DNA of 40,875 nucleotides, from contig QZIP01000006.1 of the NCBI GenBank assembly GCA_003599595.1, positions 1-40,875 on the forward strand, written 5' to 3'. Positions 34,402 to 40,875 of the stretch are shown here, piece after piece (position 1 is the first letter of the stretch; each line of letters begins with the position of its first letter). Origin of the DNA: Candidatus Parcubacteria bacterium (lineage in GTDB: Bacteria > Patescibacteriota > Microgenomatia > Levybacterales > GWA1-39-11). The notes under the pieces were generated by a model that saw only the letters and a program-made list of their open reading frames with translations, had not been told where the DNA came from and did no database searches. Position numbers and translations under genes: made by a program.

Positions 34402-35294
34402 TAAAACTTGCAGTTCCTTTCTTGCTATCCGAGCCTAAACAAATTCCCAATTCAATTAAGGGAAAAGATTTTTTTCTTGAAGGAATTGTTTTTGATGCAA
34501 ATTTATTTATAGAAGATACATACTGGGAAAAGATAGAGAATTCAATAATATTTTTATCTAAAAAGTTCCCGAATCAACTATATAGCTTGCATTTCCCTGT
34601 TAATAATGCAGACTATCTTACTTCCCCGAAGGTAAAAGAATATCTTTATAAATTCATAGATTTAGCTTTTAAACATAATATAAGCGTGATTGTATTGCAT
34701 AGTAATAGTATTGAATTATTGGAAACATTCAATATAAAATCTCTTGCCAAAAAAAGAGCGAGATACTTAGCCTTTTTTAAAAAATTAGACTTATATCTTT
34801 TAAATAAAAAGTTAAAAATATGTATAGAAAATATGCCGATAGTAGGTAACTCTGGAGAGGATGTAGATTGTATATTTGTTCTTCCTAAGGATTTTAAAAA
34901 ACTTAATTTTAATAATATCAAAATTACCTGGGATATTGGTCATTGGGCATACACATGGTCTGTTCTAAAATCATTGACAGCAATATCCCCTTATATAAAA
35001 ACAACAAAAGTACAATTTAATGAATTTTTAAAGTTAAGGAGAAATTTAGCGCATTTTCAATTTAGTTCATTTAGGACGATTGCATTGCCTGGCACCAATA
35101 GCGTATGCGTGGAAGGAGTTGTCCCTATGCAGGGAGATATTGATGAAAAGTTGCTCCAAAATGTCTTACATGTTATATATTCCTGGAAAGAGCAATATGT
35201 GATGTCTCTAGAGATACAGGACGAGGACTATGCTCATAGGGTTAATTTATTAAAGACTATCAACTGGATTGAAAATGTCATATTTCATTACTAA
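34398..35294 (+). CDS. Sugar-phosphate isomerase/epimerase-like TIM-barrel protein
   Basis: LYSLHFPVN, ISVIVLHSNS, LKICIENMP, ITWDIGHWAYT pattern of xylose isomerase-like barrels. Confidence 0.7.
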   Translation: MIKLAVPFLLSEPKQIPNSIKGKDFFLEGIVFDANLFIEDTYWEKIENSIIFLSKKFPNQLYSLHFPVNNADYLTSPKVKEYLYKFIDLAFKHNISVIVLHSNSIELLETFNIKSLAKKRARYLAFFKKLDLYLLNKKLKICIENMPIVGNSGEDVDCIFVLPKDFKKLNFNNIKITWDIGHWAYTWSVLKSLTAISPYIKTTKVQFNEFLKLRRNLAHFQFSSFRTIALPGTNSVCVEGVVPMQGDIDEKLLQNVLHVIYSWKEQYVMSLEIQDEDYAHRVNLLKTINWIENVIFHY

Positions 35295-35305
35295 CTTAAT
35301 GACCA

Positions 35306-36196
35306 TTATTCTATTATTATAAGAGGCATAAGCTTAGCTCCCCATTTTAATTTTGGTTGTTCTATAGTTGAAGAATGAGAAGACGCCATGTCTAAAAATG
35401 CAAATTTATTATCAATGCAAAAATTTAATGCTTCAAAAATAATAGCGTAGTTAGCAGACAGATTTCGGCCTATTTCATTCGAAGAATTCCACCAATAATA
35501 CATTGCATCTTTGTAATAAAAGAAAACGCTGCCAGCGACCAACATAGAATTATCAAAAGCTCCCAAAAAAAGAGTATATTTCATGTCTATTAAATCACTA
35601 AAAAAATCTTTTGGAGTAAGATAACTACTATTAACCCTATTCATTGTTTCTTTATAAAAAGAATAAAAAATATCCAGATCAACTTTCTTTATCTTTCTTA
35701 CTAAAATTCCATGCTTAAAAGCGTACCTCGCTGCAGTTCTTGTTTTTTTATGCATATTTCTTTCCTGGTCTATCATGGTTTTTCTTATCGGAACTATGGC
35801 AGAATATCTAGTCGCTTGAGGAACAAGATTTGGGTACAAAAAAATATTTTGTGGGAAAATAGTTATTCTTTCGATTCGGATCATATATTTTTTTTCTACT
35901 TCTTTTTTTATCTTAAGATTTAAATCAAATGGAAATAATTTGTCTGAAAAAACACCTCCATATCCAATAAAAGAAGAGTATCCTATATAAGCTTTGTTTT
36001 CCTGAAGTGAAAAATAATAATTTGTTTCCTTTATTTTTATTTCTAAATACCTATTTTTGAGTTTAAAATGTTTAGCAGAAAGATTTAGAAACAATGGTAA
36101 TTGAAAGTAATTATTGTATTTTGATTTTCCTAAAATTTTCCCCCATTCTGATTCCGAAATTTCCTTTATTTCCATATGCTTAATAGGTATTAACAA
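35306..36196 (-). CDS. GNAT/FemAB-like acyl- or aminoacyl-transferase
   Basis: KTRTAARYAFKHGI, FYSFYKETMNR, LFLGAFDNSMLVAGSVFFYYKDAMYYWWNSSNE typical of FemAB/GNAT-fold proteins. Confidence 0.8.
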   Translation of the reverse strand: MLIPIKHMEIKEISESEWGKILGKSKYNNYFQLPLFLNLSAKHFKLKNRYLEIKIKETNYYFSLQENKAYIGYSSFIGYGGVFSDKLFPFDLNLKIKKEVEKKYMIRIERITIFPQNIFLYPNLVPQATRYSAIVPIRKTMIDQERNMHKKTRTAARYAFKHGILVRKIKKVDLDIFYSFYKETMNRVNSSYLTPKDFFSDLIDMKYTLFLGAFDNSMLVAGSVFFYYKDAMYYWWNSSNEIGRNLSANYAIIFEALNFCIDNKFAFLDMASSHSSTIEQPKLKWGAKLMPLIIIE

Positions 36197-37370
36197 GACT
36201 TATTATCTTTTCGATCACATGCGTATTAATAGGATACCTAAATGGTATCGAAAGCGTTTTCCGCCACAATATTTCCACCATTTTTTTGTCAATAATTTTA
36301 TACTTCTTATAGGCATTAAAATAGTACAAAGGGAGATAATTCCAAGTTGTAGGAATATTATTCATATCTAGATATGAAGCCAATTTGTATCGATGATCAT
36401 CTTTAACAATTATTGTTGCGTATAAAGGTAACGACACATGCTCATGCTCGCTATATAAAAGATTGTATTTTAAGCGAGAACGTAATAATTCAAAATTCTC
36501 TTGCGTGGTATCATAATATTTTTTATATGTTTTTAATTTGCTTAACAGGCTAAAGAGTTGAGAGTCACTCATTCGATAGATAGGCACCGAATTAGGCTTC
36601 GTAATGTCAGTTGCCATTTTCTTTATATTTAATTTTATTAACAAAGGAAAATATTTACGAGCCAAAAATTTGAAGTAATAACGACCTCTCTGTAGGAAAA
36701 AACGTAATGCCATTCCGTCTACTTTGTTGGGGTAAAGCTTCTCAGCATATTTAATCAGACTATTATTATTTACCATTAAGCACCCTCCTCCTAGAGCAAA
36801 GAGATGCTTTCCTGGGCTAAAACTGTAAATCGAAATATCTCCAAATTTATTTAAATTTTTCTTTGAATCTAGATTCTCAAAGGTTTGGGCTAAATCGTTA
36901 ATAAAATAGAGATTGTTATTTTTACAAAATTCATTCAAGAGTTCTAAATTATCAACTAAACCATAAACATTTGTTGCAACAATTGCTTTTGTTCTGTTTG
37001 ATAAGGCTTTTCTTGCGCTTTTTATATTGATTCCTCCATAAGAATTTATATCTATAAGTACAGGAACTGCACCCGCAGCTATAATAGAATCAATAACGGC
37101 TGGGCAATTAAATGAAGTTATTAACACTTCTGAATTTGGAGCTAGATGCAGGGATTTAATAGCTAGCGTTAATGCGGCGCTTCCAGAGCTTGTGAAAAAA
37201 ATTTTTCGATGGTTCAATATGCTCTCCAAGCTTGTAATTATTTTATTCCTTTGTTTTTTTATAGGAACTAAGGCAAACAAATCAATAATCCAATCATTCC
37301 AAGGATATATTAATGAAATTTTAGAATGGGAAACGGGTGAATAATAAAAGCTTTTAGAATTCACTTTCAT
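36180..37370 (-). CDS. DegT/DnrJ/EryC1/StrS family aminotransferase
   Basis: TSSGSAALTLAIKSL, NDLAQTFE, SFSPGKHLFALGGGCL (PLP lysine). Confidence 0.88.
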   Translation of the reverse strand: MKVNSKSFYYSPVSHSKISLIYPWNDWIIDLFALVPIKKQRNKIITSLESILNHRKIFFTSSGSAALTLAIKSLHLAPNSEVLITSFNCPAVIDSIIAAGAVPVLIDINSYGGINIKSARKALSNRTKAIVATNVYGLVDNLELLNEFCKNNNLYFINDLAQTFENLDSKKNLNKFGDISIYSFSPGKHLFALGGGCLMVNNNSLIKYAEKLYPNKVDGMALRFFLQRGRYYFKFLARKYFPLLIKLNIKKMATDITKPNSVPIYRMSDSQLFSLLSKLKTYKKYYDTTQENFELLRSRLKYNLLYSEHEHVSLPLYATIIVKDDHRYKLASYLDMNNIPTTWNYLPLYYFNAYKKYKIIDKKMVEILWRKTLSIPFRYPINTHVIEKIISLVNTY

Positions 37371-38281
37371 AAAATAGCCTTTATTCCTTCTTCCAAAGAC
37401 GTTTTTGCCTCAAAACCAAGTAACATCTTTGCTTTATCAACAGAGGGAACACGTCTTTTAATTTCCAGATCAGATTCTCTAATACCATTTCTGCCGTATT
37501 GTTTATACTCTAATTTAGATTTTGATGTCGGAATGCACTTTAAGATTAATTGGGCTAAGTCATTCATTGTTGACTCATATCTTCGCCCTATGTTAATAAT
37601 TTCATACGTACTTTTGTCATACTCAAAAAGCTTGACAATTCCTTCAGTTGCATCTTTCACGTAAGTAAAACATCTAATTTGATTGCCATCTCCTAGTAGC
37701 GGAAGATTATCGCCCTGTAGCGCAAGATCAACAAAGATAGGAACGACAAAATGTTTTCTTTGGTGTGGTCCGTATACATTAAACAGCCTTACAATTCCTA
37801 CTCTCATATTGCTTTCTTTACTCACTTTCTCTAAATACTTCTCGATAAGCACTTTTGTTTTTCCGTATGTAGATATTGGTTCCAGATGACCATTTTCTTT
37901 GTACGGAACATCGGGAGAATTACCATATACTTCAGATGAAGAGGTAAACATAAACTTTTTAATATTTGCTTTTACACATAGGTCAATAAAATTCTTCGTG
38001 GCCGAATAATTTATTTTAATTACTTTTTCGGGATTTAAACGACATTTATCAACCCCAACTACGGCAGCGAGATGAAAAACCGCATCAACATCTTCCAATA
38101 GCGGTTTCATTACTAATTCATTGCTGAAATCTGCTTCGACAAATTTTACATTTCTTACATTAGGTTCATATCTGTCAACAATGGTAACATTGTAACCTTC
38201 TTTTATTAAATCGGGAACAAGATGTGTTGCAAGGAAACCAGCTCCTCCAGTCAATAAAATATTTTTGTGCTTTTTCTTCAT
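37367..38281 (-). CDS. NAD-dependent epimerase/dehydratase
   Basis: ILLTGGAGFLATHLV, FTSSSEVYGN, STYGKTKVLIEKYL (YxxxK), VRLFNVYGPHQ. Confidence 0.94.
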   Translation of the reverse strand: MKKKHKNILLTGGAGFLATHLVPDLIKEGYNVTIVDRYEPNVRNVKFVEADFSNELVMKPLLEDVDAVFHLAAVVGVDKCRLNPEKVIKINYSATKNFIDLCVKANIKKFMFTSSSEVYGNSPDVPYKENGHLEPISTYGKTKVLIEKYLEKVSKESNMRVGIVRLFNVYGPHQRKHFVVPIFVDLALQGDNLPLLGDGNQIRCFTYVKDATEGIVKLFEYDKSTYEIINIGRRYESTMNDLAQLILKCIPTSKSKLEYKQYGRNGIRESDLEIKRRVPSVDKAKMLLGFEAKTSLEEGIKAIL

Positions 38282-39420
38282 ATAGTTAGTTTGTTAATTA
38301 TTCGACAAACTTTTTTTATTTGAGGTTCAGTTAAATCTTCAAAAAATGGGAGGGAGATTATTGAATCAAAAACTTTTTCAGTAATAGGCAAATGAATAGT
38401 ATTGTCCAATATCGTGCGATAATAAGATTGTAAGTGATTCGGAATAAAGTGGACACTTGTTCCTATTTCATTTTCTTTCAATAATTCAATGAGTGTATCT
38501 CTATTAACTTTAGACTTTTCTGTCAACCTGATGGTAAACAAGTGCCACGCATGCTGACTATCGGGATAAGGAGGGTCTATCGGCAATATAATACTAGAAT
38601 TATTTTTAAGATACTTTTTATATAATGAAGAAAGATGTTGGCGTTTTCTTACAGATTCTCTCACGTGCTTTAGCTGCTCAATACCTATAACTGCTTGGAT
38701 ATCTGTCATGTTATATTTATATCCAGGTGCAATAACATCATATTTCCAGCTTCCTTCTTTGCTATATCTTTTCCAGGCATTTTTTGAAATTCCATGAAGA
38801 CTCATAATCTTACTAAAAGTAGCTATCTCTTCATCGTTTGTGGTTATTATACCGCCTTCAATAGTAGTTAAGTTTTTTGTTGCATAAAAACTAAAACAGA
38901 CAGTGTTATCGCTCTCACCGATATATTTGCCTTTATAGCTAGTCATAAAAGCATGCGCCGCATCCTCAATAATGATTAGTTTATGCTTATTGGCTATGTT
39001 GTTAATTTTATCCATATCAGCAGGCATGCCCGCAAAATGTACAACTACTATGCCTTTCGTTTTCTTTGTTATTCGTTTTTCAATATCTACAGGATCTATA
39101 CACAGCGTATTTTCGTCTATGTCACAAAAAACTGGCTTAGCGCCAGCATGTACGATAGCATTTACTGTTGAAACAAATGTATAGCTAGGTACAATAATTT
39201 CATCTCCAGGACTAAATTTATGAGCGAGATATGCTAGGTGTAACGCTGCCGTGCAGGAAGATACGGCGATTGCATGTTGAGATTTAATAACTTCTGTAAA
39301 CTTATTTTCGAAAATTTTTACATTTGGACCAGTAGTTAACCATCCTGAATCAAATACTTTTTTCACAGCAGGATACGTAGAATTTGGAAGATGGGGTTTA
39401 TGAAAAGGGATATACGTCAT
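38278..39420 (-). CDS. DegT/DnrJ/EryC1/StrS family aminotransferase
   Basis: AVSSCTAALHLA, PSYTFVSTVNAI, EDAAHAF, FSFYATKNLTTIEGG (PLP lysine). Confidence 0.95.
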   Translation of the reverse strand: MTYIPFHKPHLPNSTYPAVKKVFDSGWLTTGPNVKIFENKFTEVIKSQHAIAVSSCTAALHLAYLAHKFSPGDEIIVPSYTFVSTVNAIVHAGAKPVFCDIDENTLCIDPVDIEKRITKKTKGIVVVHFAGMPADMDKINNIANKHKLIIIEDAAHAFMTSYKGKYIGESDNTVCFSFYATKNLTTIEGGIITTNDEEIATFSKIMSLHGISKNAWKRYSKEGSWKYDVIAPGYKYNMTDIQAVIGIEQLKHVRESVRKRQHLSSLYKKYLKNNSSIILPIDPPYPDSQHAWHLFTIRLTEKSKVNRDTLIELLKENEIGTSVHFIPNHLQSYYRTILDNTIHLPITEKVFDSIISLPFFEDLTEPQIKKVCRIINKLTI

Positions 39421-39422
39421 AT

Positions 39423-40721
39423 TTAAGTTTTAGACAGACCCGCAATAAATGCGGCCATTACCTGAGAAAACACAAACAACTCATCTCTTAACAAGAATTC
39501 ATTTGGAACATGTGCTTCCGTAAGATGTCCTGGTCCAAATATGGTTGTTGGCGTACCAGTTGCTATATAAAGTCTCATGTCGCAGGGTGAAGGAAATCCA
39601 GTTTCCGATAGGGGTCTATTTAAGAATTTTCCTGCTTGAATTAACGCATCGGGTATTGTTCTCTCAGATGAAATTGCCCCATCGAAACTCATATTCGAAA
39701 GAGAGATAGAAGCATTAAGAGATGGTTCAGAGGCTAATGTTTCTTCAAGAAGATTTTGAATGTCTTGGCGAGTTTGTTGAGGTGAAGAAAATAAAACTCC
39801 CTCAAGATTGCATGTTTCTGCCGGAACTGCAGGGTCCTGCCCTCCAGCAATTCTTCCAGTCACAAGAGGATTAACATTGCTCTCTTCAAACCCCGGCACG
39901 CCTACAATTACTTGTTTAAGCTTGGCACGTAAGCCGTTTAAACGATTATGTATTTCGACTGCAACATCAATAGCGCTTTGTCCTTCCGATGCTTGAGACA
40001 TATGCACCGGCGTTCCCCAACTTTTTGCCTGAAAGTGATGAAAGCCTAAGCTTGATTGATTAATCGTAAGACCTGTTGGTTCAGCAATTAATGCCCAGTC
40101 TGCCTTAGGACCATCAATAAGACATTTTAAAGTGCCATTCCCGCCTATTTCTTCATCAGCAACGCTATGAAATAAAATATTAACTTGCGGCGCTAAAGGA
40201 CTATTAAGAATATGCTTTAAAGAAAACAATAATCCAGCAACGCCACCGAGCATGTCTGTAGCCCCTCTTCCGTATATCCGATCACCTACAATAGATCCAC
40301 TTCTCCAAAGTGCTGGATCTTTCCATGTCTTTGGATCAAAAACCGGCTCAACATCAACATGTCCATTCAAAGCAAGCGTAGGAGCTTTATCATCAATATG
40401 TAAGATGCCCAATTGAGTAAGATTTTTTTCGGGAGAATAATGTTCAAATCGAGATCCCCAATCTTTAACTCGTGTATAAAGAGAGTGATTTCTCATAACA
40501 TCTTCTTGCACGTGTACTTCTTTAACCTGAAATCCTAATGATGTAAGCTCTCTACGAACGATAGATTGCGCTACTTTAATTCCGCTACCATCTTCTATAT
40601 AGGTTGGATAACATCGAATAAGATCTCCTACTAAATTTTCCAAATAAGGTCTATCTTTCTCCATTGAAGAAAGAATAGGCTCCAATACTTCTTTGGGTAA
40701 GCTATCTCTTTCGTTATGCAT
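39423..40721 (-). CDS. M20-family metallohydrolase (ArgE/DapE/ACY1-like)
   Basis: ALNGHVDVEP, GRGATDMLGGVAG, ADEEIGGNGT, EPTGL, GPGHLTEAHVPNEF metal-ligand motifs. Confidence 0.93.
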   Translation of the reverse strand: MHNERDSLPKEVLEPILSSMEKDRPYLENLVGDLIRCYPTYIEDGSGIKVAQSIVRRELTSLGFQVKEVHVQEDVMRNHSLYTRVKDWGSRFEHYSPEKNLTQLGILHIDDKAPTLALNGHVDVEPVFDPKTWKDPALWRSGSIVGDRIYGRGATDMLGGVAGLLFSLKHILNSPLAPQVNILFHSVADEEIGGNGTLKCLIDGPKADWALIAEPTGLTINQSSLGFHHFQAKSWGTPVHMSQASEGQSAIDVAVEIHNRLNGLRAKLKQVIVGVPGFEESNVNPLVTGRIAGGQDPAVPAETCNLEGVLFSSPQQTRQDIQNLLEETLASEPSLNASISLSNMSFDGAISSERTIPDALIQAGKFLNRPLSETGFPSPCDMRLYIATGTPTTIFGPGHLTEAHVPNEFLLRDELFVFSQVMAAFIAGLSKT

Positions 40722-40875
40722 ATTAGTAACTAATGTTAACCTTATAATATCATATCTACGTTATTAAGGGAATAAATTAGGGTATTATGTACTTACGGGA
40801 CGAGATATAATGAATCGTGTCGGCAATTAAGACTGTCTATTCAAGCAAATTAAGCGATAGGGACATACTTTTACA

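Noticed and set aside
1-40875. CRISPR array or cas genes
   Set aside because: No regularly spaced direct repeats with unique spacers and no Cas-like proteins; short tandem repeats are 7-8 bp only
1-40875. rRNA genes
   Set aside because: No 16S/23S/5S-like segments recognised; intergenic gaps are too short

Overview
This AT-rich, gene-dense 40.9 kb window looks like a Candidate Phyla Radiation / Patescibacteria-type genome, probably Microgenomates-like. That placement is inferred from gene content and style. The left 25 kb is mostly core genes: secD-secF, YqeY-like, CCA/polyA polymerase family, recJ, aspS, gltX, a PAP2-like protein, dgkA, two D,D-carboxypeptidases, a GH18 hydrolase, PBP1A and two GlsB/YeaQ-like membrane proteins. 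At 23.3-27.3 kb a GAF-GAF histidine kinase is translationally coupled to an unrecognised P-loop protein and faces a PhoB/OmpR-type response regulator. Its promoter region carries four heptamers in exact 11-bp phase, the geometry of a PhoB-type binding site. The 27.5-32.4 kb region is accessory: a PIN-domain toxin-antitoxin pair, tRNA-Gln(CTG), a 5' tRNA fragment with an inserted double hairpin, a GIY-YIG ORF bracketed by a duplicated tRNA 3' end, a second GIY-YIG ORF, several small repeats and a frameshifted serine recombinase. The right end (33-40.7 kb) is a nucleotide-sugar / amino-sugar cluster with two DegT-type aminotransferases, an epimerase, a GNAT/FemAB-like protein and an M20 hydrolase. 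Other notable signals are a RAYT transposon with a matching 154-bp non-autonomous copy, a minus-strand promoter-hairpin-terminator unit (sRNA or attenuator) upstream of aspS, a structured intergenic region between the glsB genes, an alkyladenine glycosylase gene with an in-frame TGA, several leaderless-type promoters, and heptanucleotide repeats inside secF and recJ. All calls come from reading the sequence and supplied translations; no searches or folding programs were run.
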